Notes: generated by a model not told the origin, from the sequence alone. A stretch of 64,000 nucleotides of DNA from Orientallactaga sibirica (GCA_036365145.1 JAEOAD010000029.1:22057001-22121000), one strand, 5' to 3'; numbered from the stretch's first letter, positions 30,115-41,799 are shown. Made by a program: numbers and translations.

Positions 30115-32258
30115 AACAAACTAGATTTATCAATAAATAAAAAAAAAACCAAAATCAATGCATTTATAAACAAAGAATATCAACATAAATAACACTTTGT
30201 GGAAAAAAAGTAAGTTTTACAAACCAAGTAGTGAAAACAGTGGCTTTGTTTTAAATCCCTTCCCTACAAGTATTTTTAATGTGTAGCTTAATAAAAGACA
30301 GCTGTGTTCTCATATGTTCTACATTTAGTCTATTGCAACATGCTGATTTTTTTTTCCAGTTGATAGAGAAAACTAAACATCTCACAAATTTGCAGTTAGG
30401 AAAAAGACAATCTTCTAGACTCCTGAAAGGGTAAGCCCTTTATACCTCAGCTTGAAAGAAAGGCTAATAATGTATTATAATACATATAATAATACTTTTG
30501 CCTATTCCATTGCCTATGTCTTGCTGGATGAGCAAGAGTGCCTTCAGTTAATGCCAGGAAACACAGAAAAACAGATGGAATACTTGATGAGAACCACTGT
30601 TCATGCCACAAAATTATATGCTTGGTATTATTTTTTGATACCCTCTCCCAGTGACCTGACTGCCAATGCCTTACTGCCTTTGGTTCACAGTGTTGGCCTG
30701 GAGGCTATGAGGCCAAGCTCAAGGGACAGTACTCCAAGGAATGTGATGTCAAGGAAACCGAGGCAAATGGAAAGACTTGGGCTGCACCTGTTGCCATTTT
30801 GTGACACCCTGTTCTTGTTCCCATGTGTTGTTACCCTCCACCTTTCTCTGCCTGTGCCTTCTTGGTCTATTAGTGTTTTTTAAGACCCAAACCAGCACAG
30901 ATATTTTCTCTTCCCTCAGATCTAAATCCATGGTTTGTGACCTATTCTATCCACATCAACTGCGTCCTCAAAGCACTTCTTAATTATCAAGTACAGATAA
31001 CTCACCTTTGGCTTCTGGAAGGTTTGCCGTCCACGTTTGTCTGGGAGCGTCTCTACCTGTCCTCTCCAAGCTGATGCTCTAAACTGCTACATCTGGAAGG
31101 CTCCTGTGCACAGCATTCATTGACATGCTGACAAGAGCAGATCCCTGTGCACTAGGTGCACAGTGAGACTTAGATGCTGCATCTAGGGCCCTGCTCTAGT
31201 GGTACAGGGGAAGGTTAGCCAATGCACCGGCTTAGGATATTCATGTTCAAGAGGACCAGAGTGGACACTTTTCCTTCCTTAATTTTGGTTGCCAACACTC
31301 GCAAATCACTCAGGGTTCTTCTCTGGGCTTCAGGGACAGAAAACATGTCCTTTCCTCCACCATCAGAGAGGATGAATAAAGCAAAGTGCTTGTAGTAAAG
31401 CCAACAATGTCGAAAGGTAACCCTACCTTTCTCGTCACCCTGTCATTCCTTCTGATTAGGAATATGGGGAACATGGTTGGTGAAGGAGAGGTTTGGCAAT
31501 TTGCAAAAACCCTGCAAGAAGGGGTCTATCTTACTAACCATAGGATCTTCAACATCATCCATAGGAAAAGGGTCCCTTTATTCTCATCATTGGACCTTAA
31601 ACATAATTGCAGATGAATTGACAAAACTCTACTTGATTGCCTGTTAAATATGTCTGTATTTGAATACAATGTGACCATCAGGCAGGTGGAATTCAGAGAC
31701 CAAATTTTTTCATTTGTTTATCAAAACCACATCAGGTAGAGCTTGGGCCAATGAATGATTCCTGAATTAGGCCAAAAGAAGGTAATTACTCTAATTTGTT
31801 AATACCTGCTATGTCTGAGAATGTTTGATGCGACTAACAAGAAAATAAGCTCATTAATAAAAGCATGGCATGTCTGTGACAGTTATTCTTACTTAACATG
31901 TTTGTGTACACAGATGCAGATTCTAGCAAGTCCTGGGGCCCTTGTACCTTGTTCCTGCAGTTGACCAAGGTGGTGATAGAGGGATGTGGGGCACTGAGCT
32001 TGTCCCATCTGAGGACATAGTTCCCTAACCAGAGATAAAGTAAAGAGCCACACAATGACTTTTCATGATGCTCTCTCACATACAATAGAATTTGAGCTTT
32101 CATATCATTTTTTTTCTTTCTATACTTAGTGGCTTTCCAAGCCTCTTAAGAAATTATAAATTATACAAGCTTGATCCGTCAATTAGGTAAATCATCACTT
32201 AACTTTAGTTTCTTTTGTTCATCCCACCTTTTCCCTTCAGTTGTGATGCTTTTGAATG
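30115..32258. other. unannotated unique sequence
   Basis: The longest stretch without a recognised repeat (about 2.1 kb). Two frames were examined: 143 codons at 30452-30883 and 76 codons at 31386-31616. Neither has a domain, and no supporting splice sites or codon bias were seen. Old unrecognised repeats may be present. Confidence 0.4.
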
Positions 32259-32259
32259 G

Positions 32260-32626
32260 TGTTGCAGTCAGGTTCACATTGCTATGAGAAAACGCCCAAC
32301 CAAGAACAGGATGTGTTAAAAAAAAAAAAAAAAAAAAAAAAAAGGTTTATTTTGGCTTACAGACTCGAAGAGAAGTTCCATGATGGCAAAGAGAAACTGA
32401 TGGCATGAGCAGAGGGTAGATGTCACCTCATAGCCAACATCAGATGGAGAACAGCAACAAAAGAGTGTGCAGAACACTGGCAAAAGGAAATTGGCTATCA
32501 CACCCATAAGCCCGCCACCCAACAATACACTGCCTCCAGGAGGCTTTAATTCCCAAATTACCATCAGCAAGGGACTTAGCATTCAGAACACCTAAGTTTA
32601 TGAAGGACACCTGAATCAAAGCACCA
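32260..32626 (-). mobile_element. MaLR-type solo LTR (TGTTGYAG family)
   Basis: Starts 'tgttgcagtcaggttcac'. The reversed polyadenylation block 'ggtttattttggcttacaga' is followed by 'actcgaagagaagttccatg', 'acactgcctccaggaggctt' and 'cacctgaatcaaagcacca'. A 26-bp A run (32318-32343) has expanded next to the AATAAA complement. Confidence 0.65.
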
Positions 32627-33090
32627 AAAATACCACTGTCAAAAATACCACTTCCTTAGCCGGGCGTTGTGGCTGTGCCTGGGTCTCTGCCTCTGCTTCA
32701 ATGTCAGTGTTCTGCATCAGCGTTTCTCAAACATGTTGACTGAAGCATAACCCCAGAAATATTTTTCAAATACCAAGATCTGACTTATACACATGTAGGA
32801 AATAATGCAAAGAAATAGGTACATTCTTTCCTCCAATGATACCAATGCAGATTTTCATAGTCTTTCTATCACAGCCACCAACAATTAAGCACACAGATGA
32901 TAAGGCATGAGTAAGGTAAAGGAGATTTAATGAGAAAAAGGTGAAAAGGCCCCTCAGTGCCAATGCAAGCATGTTTAGAATTTCATCTGGCATATAAAAC
33001 AAGAGAAAGAAAAGGAAAATATATACTACCTAAGTAGAGCACAGAGGAGCAGGCAAACTCAGCAGTGAAGATCTGGGAGTAAGTGAAAAG
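32627..33090. other. unannotated sequence with possible hAT scrap
   Basis: 'gcgtttctcaaacatgttga' (32719-32738) resembles the end of a MER5-type hAT element. The rest is unrecognised. A 14-bp phrase 'aaaaataccactgt' is nearly repeated at 32626 and 32641. Confidence 0.35.
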
Positions 33091-33094
33091 AAGG

Positions 33095-33215
33095 GGGGGG
33101 GGCTGCTGGAGAGAGAATGGGTGTGCCAGGCACTGAAAACAAACTCCAGACACGTGTGCCATCTTGTGCATATGTTTTTACTTGGGTATTGGAGAATCGA
33201 AACTGGGTTCTTTAA
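33095..33215 (-). repeat. DIP-type SINE, truncated
   Basis: 'gagagaatgggtgtgccagg', 'caaactccagacacgtgtgc' and 'ttggagaatcgaaactgggt'. The head section is missing and replaced by T/A-rich sequence. Confidence 0.75.
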
Positions 33216-33477
33216 TTTAAAAATTTAAATTTAAAAAGTGAATTCCTGCCATAAAGATCCAAAGAGGGTGAGGAGCCAAAATTTCAAGGGGGATTGAAAA
33301 CCAAGAAGCAAAAACAGGAAAAGAGGTTGGTAGTCAACAGGCATAAAGTGAGTCAAGGCTTTTTGGATTTCTGTTCCCAGATTCTTTTCTCTGGACTTAT
33401 CACTAGTATTATACAATTCATTATAAAAATCTTTGTGTTCATTGGTTGTCAGTGAAAGAGAAAAAGGAATAAGATAG
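33216..33477. other. unannotated unique sequence
   Basis: AT-rich. Nothing recognised. Confidence 0.4.
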
Positions 33478-33984
33478 TGTATTACAGGCAGTTAGTCAGG
33501 GACAGAGCCCAAAGGAGATGCCATTCTGCCCATTGGGGCAAAACTGGAATGCATGTCTGAGCCTGTCTCATCCAAGATGGCTGCCAGCAACACTGCCCAG
33601 CAGGAACTTCTGCTTCTTACTCAACTCAGCCTCTCTGGGTCAGTGCCCTGAGTCCATGAGCCAAACAGGTCTCTCCTACACATGAGTGGAATAGCAAGAC
33701 TCATCATAATTGGACATCTGATCTGTATAAAGGATCTTACTCACAGGGCCCAGCGCTCTTTTTCCATGACCTGGCCTGAACAGGCATGCAAGTCTCTCTC
33801 TCCTTCTCCGCTTGTCTGGAAAGAAGGTGAGCACTTCTCTCTGCCTGAGTACTTTTCTGCCTGCCTTCTTCTATCTGTGTCATTCTTTGGGATACTTTCT
33901 CACTTTGATTATATATATGATTTTTATTTGATCTCTGAGGCCTTCACTAGGTCTTAATCCTACCTCGACTTGTTCTTTGCCTTC

Positions 33985-34033
<49 letters not shown>

Positions 34034-34309
34034 CTCTACATCTCCTCTTTCCTATTGCAGCCAGGCAAGGATAAGAATGCTCCTCTGACTTGAGTCTTTC
34101 AGCTTTTACTTTTCTCTGGATCTTAATTCTCCTCTAATTTGAGTCTCTCAGCTTGCCTTCTCCCTGGATCTTAAATTCCTCTACAACAAACTTCATCATT
34201 CATGTTTTCTCCCTAAATAAACTTGATAATTCATAATTTACCCTTCACATAGGCCACTTTATCAATTCTTTGCTAAGATTGGACAAGGACCCAAAAGTTG
34301 GGGTTCACA
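33478..34309 (+). mobile_element. candidate retroviral solo LTR
   Basis: TATAAA at 33726-33731, AATAAA at 34216-34221 and an end 'gttggggttcaca' give a U3-R-U5-like order. It begins 'tgtattacaggcagttagtc'. Inside are a (TG)n tract and a 49-bp tandem duplication (34081-34129 and 34130-34178). No target duplication was found, so both ends are provisional. No internal retroviral genes adjoin. Confidence 0.5.
33988..34032. repeat. (TG)n microsatellite
   Basis: About 22 TG units within the candidate LTR. Confidence 0.95.
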
Positions 34310-35038
34310 GGCCTGGAGGGAGATCCTTCATGAACCACAAAATCATCATCTGGACATGAAGACACTGTTTATTCACTTTGGGCCTATCACCCTAACTAGT
34401 TACCTACAAACTAGAGGTTCCCTTCCTAATTTCTATCACTTCAGTGACCTCCAAGGTGAATGTTTGCCTATGGTACATATTATTAACGTCTTTTAGAAAT
34501 ATATAGCATAGTCCCATCCAAGATGTTGTTGCCAGAGTTATTGGAATTGTAGTCTGGGCTCTACCACACCTAACATGCCAGACTCTGCTACTCCTCAACA
34601 GACCAAATAAATACACAAGATAAAGAAGGAAAAGGAAATGTCTTCAATGTGGCTACATTGGAAAGGGGGATAAAGAATTCCTGTGCAACCCCCAACACAC
34701 ACACACCCCAAGTTATTTTGGGATGTTAACTTGAGGTTTGGTTTAAATAGAGTGTCAAAGGTGTGCCTAATTCATGGTTTTGGTCAAGATGTGTTTCCAC
34801 CTATACCATTGTCTCAGCTCCTGTAAGGCAGTCTGACAAGTTGTAAATCTCCATAGAACAAGATTCTTTACCTAGGACCAGGCTTCATCCTTTTCCTTCT
34901 CCCAGCATGAGATTCCTGAGGAAATTCTAATTTCTTAGAGTCCATTGTTTTAATAGCTTGATAACCAAAGAGAAGGGCAAAAGTGTCTCTTCAGAATATC
35001 TTCATTCCTCTCATATTTACATTGTCACTGATGTAATC
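34310..35038. other. unannotated unique sequence
   Basis: Short CA tract near 34695. No family or exon recognised. Confidence 0.4.
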
Positions 35039-35050
35039 AAGATACACAAT

Positions 35051-35229
35051 TTTTCTTTCTTTCTTTTTTTTTTTTTTTTTTTTTTTTGTTTTTCGAGGTA
35101 GGGGTTCACTCTAGTCCAGGCTGACCTGGAATTCACTTTGTTGTCTCAGGGTGGCCTCGAACTCACAGCAATCCACCTACCTCTGCTTCCCAAGTGCTGG
35201 GTTTAAAGTTGTGTGCCATCATGTCCAGC
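35051..35229 (-). repeat. B1-type SINE with 12-bp target duplication
   Basis: Long T tail, 'tcgaggtaggggttcactct', 'gctgacctggaattcacttt' and 'atcatgtccagc'. The perfect direct repeat 'aagatacacaat' flanks it (35039-35050, 35230-35241). Confidence 0.95.
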
Positions 35230-35241
35230 AAGATACACAAT

Positions 35242-36298
35242 ATTTTTATGAGAATATCCACTACTCATGTGATATTTGATAGCCACATTAGCCTCCTTCC
35301 ATCCCTCCTTCCTGTGTGAAGCAATGCTACCCTGGTGTCAGAGCATCATTCTACAGCCTTACAGGATAGATGTCTCAGCTCCCCATGGTCAGAATCAGAA
35401 TGTGCAATAGAGTACCTTGAGACAGGTAGTTTCTTGGGCCCAATATTTAATTTTTATGCCAGAAGAGACTGCAGGATACTAAGAAAAGGGGAAAGAAGCT
35501 TCAGAACCCTGAGTAAAGGTAGGAAGGAGATTTTAAAGGGTTTCTGAATGGGGTTGAGCTAAACAGTCCCTAATGCCAAGTTTCTATGTCTGGATGGATG
35601 CTGAGCTAATCTGTGTAGGGGGTCAGGTTTAATCCTTCCAGGACTCTTGATCTTCAAGAAAGGAAAACTGCCTTTTAAGAAGGGACTCAGATTGAGTATA
35701 TGGAAGAATAGATCTAGGAAGCTCCTTTAGGCACATAAGGAAATTCTGTATCTTTCTCTGACCTGTAGCCAAGTGGAGATTGCAAGGGAAGGCTCAAGGA
35801 TGGTTTTTGCATCTACTGGGGAGGGGGTGGCTGTTACCCCTAAATTGCTTCACATGGGGTATGTGGGACTTCAGGACAAGGGTTCAGCACTTATGGTAAC
35901 TCAAGCTTATTGAACTGTGAACTCCTTTGGCGAAGTGATGTTTGGAATGTCATCAACATCTAGAACCACAAGTGGGTTCAGTAGAGATTATCTGGTTGGT
36001 GAATGTAATTAAGGAAGGGCAGCTTTCTTGAAATTTAGCATTCACCTATTCATTGCTGGCTTAGATGAAAGTAGAGACATTTTTTTTTCCTACAGTTTTT
36101 GTTTTCCTAAAGTCATTATTAGCTAAAAAAAAAAAAAAAAAAAATGTGTTATGTTAGTAGGCGTCCCCTTTTTTGGTCTGTTGGCTAGAGAAAGTAAGCT
36201 TTGATTTCATGATACTGTGACATAATGGAAATATTTATTTAATCTTTATCCTTAGTTCATGGCCCAGAACTTCTAAACCAGTGGGAATTTACTGATAG
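35242..36298. other. unannotated unique sequence
   Basis: Includes a 22-bp A run near 36124. A 70-codon frame (35335-35547) has no domain signal. Otherwise nothing recognised. Confidence 0.4.
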
Positions 36299-36305
36299 AG
36301 AGGCA

Positions 36306-36309
<4 letters not shown>

Positions 36310-36394
<85 letters not shown>

Positions 36395-36582
36395 TGGGAA
36401 TGCCAGGGCCATTTCAGCCTCTATGAACAAACTCCAGATGCATGCACCCCCTTGTGGGCAAGCCTGGCATTGTGCCTTTGTGTCACTTTTTGCGTCTAGC
36501 TAAACGTGGGACCTAGAGAATCTAACGGGTATTCTTAGGCTTGGCAGGCAGGCGCCTTAACTGCTAAGCCATCTCTCCAGCC
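36310..36582 (-). repeat. DIP-type SINE, long subtype, with 49-T tail
   Basis: A 49-bp uninterrupted T run (36311-36359) is followed by GA repeats, 'gcattgtgcctttgtgtcac', 'gtctagctaaacgtgggacc' and 'gctaagccatctctccagcc'. Near-identical 11-bp direct repeats (agaggcatgcc / agaggcattcc) flank it at 36299-36309 and 36583-36593. The very long pure tail suggests a young insertion. Confidence 0.94.
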
Positions 36583-36593
36583 AGAGGCATTCC

Positions 36594-37185
36594 ATTTTTA
36601 TTCAAAACAAACCTTTTTGTTTTGTTTTTTTCCCCAAGCATATTCAAGTTTATGCTAATGATGCCACTTGGAGTAGCAAGCTGGTTGCTAGGAGAAACAA
36701 GCCCATAAGTAGAGGACTGGAACTTTCAGTGTATATTGCAGTCTCAATTGAAGTAATGGAGCTAGACTGCAGGTTGATACAATGGACAACAGCCTAAGAC
36801 TTAATCTGTGAATCCTCCATAAGGGCCCTGAGGGATGGGCAGATGGAAGTACTGGACAGGTGATGTCCCTGAAGCTGGCATGGAAACTCCACAGACCTGG
36901 AAATCCCATACTTCAATTGATTCTATTGGAAGTTCCTGAGTGGCAATCTCCTTGAGTGATTTTTATTTTGGAGGGGTGGAAGGCAGACCAATGTCTGTTC
37001 ACCCTGTCAGCAGGGATTGGTTTATACCTCCTAGTCTTGTAATTCATTTCCTGGTTTGAAGTCACAAATGCTAGGTTTGCTTGAGTGGAGGGTCCTTGCG
37101 TATCAGGTAAAGACTCAGGCTGCTGAGGTAACATTGTGGCATTGTCACTATCTGCCCTTGTCACTGACAACCCCACATAGGGTAC
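36594..37185. other. unannotated unique sequence
   Basis: No repeat or gene recognised. Reverse-strand frames of 73 and 87 codons (36688-36909, 36913-37176) are without domain signal. Confidence 0.4.
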
Positions 37186-37189
37186 CTAC

Positions 37190-37545
37190 AAAAAGCCAGA
37201 GAAATAATTCCACTCAAGTGTAGTTTAGGGAACTAGTGAGTTTATTGGCTATTTATAGGAATATGAATGAGTACCTACCAGCCAGAGCATAGATGACAGC
37301 TCAAAGCAGCTACATCACCAAAATCCCAGTGTGGAGATGACTCAGAAGCCCTGCATCCCTAGTGCTCCCTACCCAGCTTGTAAGAAGCTTGCCAGTGGGA
37401 GAATATCATCTCAGAAATTACTACTGCTTTTATTACCATGGAGAGGCATCTTATGGACCTTGTGAATTTCTGAGCTTCCTAACCCTTGTAAGTCTTCTCA
37501 TAAGCCTCCTTCCTCCCTCCAAGAAGGAGAAAATAACTACATAAC
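37190..37545 (+). mobile_element. ERV/MaLR-like repeat, copy 3
   Basis: 'agctacatcaccaaaatccc', 'agccctgcatccctagtgct', 'cttgtgaatttctgagcttc' and 'cataagcctccttcctccct' match the copies at 23810 and 25430 in order. This copy lacks the 48-bp array. Confidence 0.5.
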
Positions 37546-38015
37546 AAACATTTATAATAAAGTAGAAATCATGGATGCTGTTCCTCAAGGTTCCATGAAT
37601 ATTGCTACCAGTGGCAGCACAGTGGGAGCCAGAGACTCCACTTCACACTGCCGCCTACAGGAGTTATTTCAGAGACTTCCACTCAGCAGAAGCAACGATT
37701 AGTGATTGATGAAAAATGGGGTTTTTGGATAAGTCAGTGCAAAGCAGTGTTGGAACTTAGTAACAGGTGATTCCAACATAGATTTGAACATGGGCATTGC
37801 TAGAAGTGTGTAGCAAAGAGTAGGAGTCCACACTCACATGTTGAAGTAGGCTTCTCACAAAAGAGTTGAACTTAAGTATATATACATGTATATATATATA
37901 TATATATATAAGTATGTATATGATCTTGTACATATATGCATACTTTATATATGGTGGCTTCTGAAATTCCATTATTCAAAGGGTTTCTAAGGGAACATCC
38001 TTTCCCTCCTTTTTG
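37546..38015. other. unannotated sequence with (TA)n
   Basis: A (TA)n tract lies at 37876-37910 and is followed by TA-rich 'agtatgtata'. Nothing else recognised. Confidence 0.45.
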
Positions 38016-38019
38016 TTGT

Positions 38020-38400
38020 TATTAAGTAGAAACTCTGTATGGACACATCATATATTGGGACCATCATTTCCCTCCTCCCTGCTCCCACTCCATCGAGAGT
38101 TGTCTTTAGTGGATTGCTAGTATTCGCCATGTAATTGTGGGTTATGAGTTGTGATAACAGTGGTCTGTCATTGTGGAAAGGGCTGTGTTTGTGGATTTTC
38201 CTTCCCACCCTGTGGCTCTTACATTCTTTCCATCCCCCTGCCTTCCACAAATTTCTCTGAGTGTTGGTGGGTGTGTCTACTTTAGTCTTAAGTTCTCAGA
38301 AGTTTCTGGATTTCTGTTTTGAGTATCCTCAGTGTCTGTCTACATCACCCTGGCCCAGGTTATAAGGATCACTGTGGAGACAGGACACTTTTTGTATTTT
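38020..38400 (-). mobile_element. L1-like 3'UTR fragment, second copy
   Basis: 'aactctgtatggacacatca', 'gggttatgagttgtgataac', 'ccctgtggctcttacattct' and 'gtctacatcaccctggccca' parallel 9935-10330 block for block. The copy stops about 500 bp earlier than the first. Confidence 0.55.
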
Positions 38401-39221
38401 CATTTTTCAGCAGTTGAGATCACAGGGTGGTTCCTGAGGTACATGTGATAGGATTAAGCCAATAAGCTGAAACCCTGGTCACTAGGGTCACATAAGGGAG
38501 TTAAGACACATTTTAACTGAAGGGAAAATCTATGAGATTCATAGAAAATTACCAGTGTACATATGGAAAAGGAGTAAAGCTATGCCAGAAGGTCATACGT
38601 GCCTAGGCCTTAACTATGGTTCATTGCTATTTTAAAATTCTCATCTAAAATATCTCTTAAAAGGAATATTGTGTCCAGTAGACAATCTTCAAAGCATATT
38701 TTTATAATTGTGTTGGAATTCTTGATGAGTGATTACAACCAGATTCCAGAGTGAGGGGCACCCTTTGCTTACCAAGACTCTTATTCATTCCCTGCCCTGC
38801 TTTAGTTCCAACTAATTATCAGACTTGAGATAAAGACCATGGGAACCCCTGATGTGCAGGCCGCTGTTAGAGGTATGGATTGCACTGGGATTGTGTTTGG
38901 TGTCTGAAATGGAATGCCATTTTCTATGACAGATCCCTTTCCTGTGAGGTCCATGCTTGCTCTGAGAAGTTTCTGTCTTAATTGAAGTGGAGAACACCCA
39001 GTTGTGTGGAGCATCCATTCATTTGGTGTCAGATGTAGGAAGTGGTTTGCTTTCTTTTTAGGTTGGATTTTTTCTCATCTGTATTATTGTTGTTTGTCAG
39101 TGGCTCCAAGTCTGATGTGCAAGATAAGAAGAAACCCCGGGGATTCACCACTGTTTCTCCGTGCATCCTTCCTTCCTTCATTAATCTACTGCCTTCCTTC
39201 TGCTTGATAATCTTCGGTTCC

Positions 39222-39222
<1 letters not shown>
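38401..39222. other. unannotated unique sequence
   Basis: No repeat recognised across about 800 bp. The 38800-39000 part has balanced composition, but no frame is open beyond 70 codons. Confidence 0.4.

Positions 39223-39223
<1 letters not shown>

Positions 39224-39260
<37 letters not shown>
39224..39260. repeat. (TG)n microsatellite
   Basis: About 18 TG units at the tail end of the reversed B4-like SINE that follows. Confidence 0.95.
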
Positions 39261-39263
<3 letters not shown>

Positions 39264-39585
39264 TGCATGCACATGTATGATGTCTGTACATGAGTGGGCA
39301 TGCATGTATGTATGTAAGTGCATAAGCACATGGGTGTACATGCATGTGGAGGACATAGGTCAGAGCCTTTCTATTTTATTTATTAGACAGGGATTTTCAC
39401 TATAGTTAGAACACATTGATTCAGCTAGATTAGCTAGTCAGTGAGACCCGGGGATCTTCTGGTTTTATCTCCCTAGTGCTGAGTATACCACCGTGTCCAG
39501 CTTGTACATGGTTTCTTGAATCTGATCTCAGCTCCTCATGTTTGCACAGGAAGCACTTTTCCAACTGATTCATCTTCCTAGCCTC
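39261..39585 (-). repeat. B4-like SINE (reverse)
   Basis: 'catgtggaggacataggtca', 'gagacccggggatcttctgg', 'cctcatgtttgcacaggaag' and 'ttttccaactgattcatctt' follow the reversed B4 order. Confidence 0.75.
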
Positions 39586-39589
39586 CTTT

Positions 39590-40030
39590 TTCATTTGGCT
39601 TACAGTTTCAGAGGGCTCGAGAGAAAGCTAGAATGTCACAGTGAAGAGTGCATGGTGGACTAATACACAAAGATCATGCATCTGGAGGCCAGGAAAGATG
39701 GGAGTTTCAGGATATTAAGTTATTGGAGCCTAGAGCACCAGGTCACTGAAGCTTTGGAGCCCTGCAGACCTAAATAGACCCTGTGACATTCAGAACTGTT
39801 CTGTCCTCATTTGCAGTTGAGTGTTGCATGAGCATACTATTACTTCTATCTTACACTTAGGGCTGGTTGCAGGTCCACTTTGGCAGAGAAAGCGTGTTGG
39901 AGGGGCTCAGCTGGTAGTGGCAGGAGCATAGGCCATGTTCATGACAATAGGAGAACATGGTACAGAGTCCTCAGGTGGCATGGGCAGGGCTTCTTATCAT
40001 GTGTTCTTATATAATGTCCACAAAGCTTAG
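39590..40030 (-). mobile_element. possible MaLR-type LTR remnant
   Basis: 'ttggcttacagtttcagagg' resembles the reversed LTR block 'tttattttggctcacagttc'. The following 400 bp carry a 'tatataatgtccac' end-like phrase but no firm match. Confidence 0.3.
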
Positions 40031-40351
40031 TAGAACTAGAATTACAGTGAAAAGTATATATATGGTTTCATGTTGGAAGTGGAAGTCTATGTCATAATTA
40101 TTTTGTTGTAAATGTTAAATATTTTAATAAAATTTAAATAAAAATATAATAGAAAACTTGAAATATGAAATATTTTAAATATTAAAATCAAGGAAATTTG
40201 AATATTAAAAGAAATTAACAATTATAAAATATACATAAAAGTACTGTATGCGAAATTTAAAAATATATGTAATGTTATTATTTGACCAAAATGTTTTAAC
40301 TTACATTACTGACAATAGTCCACCAAATTATGTGAAATTATGAGAATATTT
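40031..40351. other. very AT-rich unique sequence
   Basis: Runs of A/T with few G or C. No repeat family recognised. Confidence 0.45.
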
Positions 40352-40365
40352 TACCCTTAGGTTTT

Positions 40366-40645
40366 TTTTTAACTTTTAAAATTATTTTTTTGGAGAGAGA
40401 CACAGAGAGAGACAGAGAGAGAGAGGGAGAGGAAGACAGAGATGGGCGCGCCAGCAGTGTCTCAGCTGCTGCGAATGAAATCCAGATGTGTGTGCCCCCT
40501 TGTGGTCAAGTGGGGCATTGTGCCCTTCTGTTACTTTGCATCTGGCTAAACGTGGGACCTGGAGATTGGAACCGCTGGAGATTGGAACCAGTGTTCTTAG
40601 GCTTAGGAGGCAGGCGCCTTAACCCCTAAGCCATCTCTCCAGCCC
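40366..40645 (-). repeat. DIP-type SINE, long subtype with 16-bp duplication
   Basis: The perfect 14-bp target duplication 'tacccttaggtttt' flanks it (40352-40365, 40646-40659). It carries a tandem repeat of 'ggagattggaaccgct' (about 40560-40590), seen again, reversed, at 48161. Otherwise it follows the long subtype ('gcatctggctaaacgtggga'). Confidence 0.95.
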
Positions 40646-40659
40646 TACCCTTAGGTTTT

Positions 40660-41536
40660 AACTAATATGATAAAAATATGAGTATATAAATGAGTCCTGT
40701 AAAATATTAATTCATTGTATTTTAATATGTATGGTATTAAAATATGTATAGTATATATGCTTATGTATGCATATATATTACCTTAGTGGCTTTGGCATTT
40801 CTAAATTTAGAGCATGTCAGCATAAGACAAGATACCCTTTAATGATGCCACCCTGTACCCTTCAGGAAACAATATAGATGGCAGAAATAAATGGAATTGA
40901 TTTGTCATTAATGGAAAATCTAGAGTTTTGCTGGAAAAAATATTTAGATTTATCACTTCAGTGCTAAGATGTATATTTTTTCTCCATGTTATAAAATGAT
41001 GACATTTATGATAACTAAAAGGTATGCTATTCTTTGTAGTATAGGAGGACTATTGTGAAGAGATACATTATACATTTTTTACAAATTTGAGAGAGTCAAT
41101 AGGATAGTCAAAATGTGAGGTCTTGTCTCCTTTATAACTGTCCTTGAATATGGGAATAAAGAGTGTATATACCCCATTTAAACATTGATGCTCTAAACAA
41201 AGTTTGCTGAAGCAAAATACATGCTCAGACCTTCAGCAGAAGATACCTGGAGGCATAGCTTTCCATGGCCATATTTAGAATTCTTCTGGAGTGGTGATCA
41301 GGATTGAGTCACGCATTATACTTGTTTCATTGTCTTATTGATGCATTTAGCTCTAGTCTTGCATTCAGATCTGAGTGCATAAGTCCTGTGTCGTGAAGGA
41401 TGTGAGGATGATGCATGGCTCCTGGGGCTGGGCACGCATCGCCAAGAGCACAAAGCCCCTCATGTAGGACTTGCTCTAGAACTGAGGACAGTAGCAAGAG
41501 AAAAGGACATGATTTGCATAGTGGACTAGCCTAGCT
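40660..41536. other. AT-rich unique sequence
   Basis: No repeat or exon recognised. The 41200-41470 portion has more balanced composition. Confidence 0.4.
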
Positions 41537-41636
41537 ACTTTCTTCTGTGACCAAAACACCAGAATGAAGCAATTTAAGGAAAGAAAGGCTTATTTCAACT
41601 TACAGTTACATTCCACCATGGCGGTGCAGGAGAATT
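41537..41636 (-). mobile_element. MaLR-type LTR fragment
   Basis: 'ctgtgaccaaaacaccagaa', 'ggcttatttcaacttacagt' and 'tacattccaccatggcgg' match the reversed LTR polyadenylation region. It is cut off by the B1 that follows. Confidence 0.55.
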
Positions 41637-41795
41637 GTTTTGTTTTGTTTTGTTTTTGGAAGTAGGGTCTCGCTCTAGCCCAGGCTGACCTGGAATTCAC
41701 TATGGAGCCTCAGGGTGGCCTCAAACTCATGGCAATCTTCCTACCTCTGCCTCCTGAGTGCTGGGATCAAACATGTGCGCCGCCATGCCCGGCAG
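41637..41795 (-). repeat. B1-type SINE
   Basis: (TTTTG)n tail, 'agtagggtctcgctctagcc', 'cctggaattcactatggagc' and 'gccgccatgcccggc'. A short 'aggaga' direct repeat lies on both sides. Confidence 0.93.
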
Positions 41796-41799
41796 GAGA

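Noticed and set aside
30452..30883. 143-codon open frame
   Set aside because: No domain, no splice or promoter context, and overlapping frames on both strands near its end.
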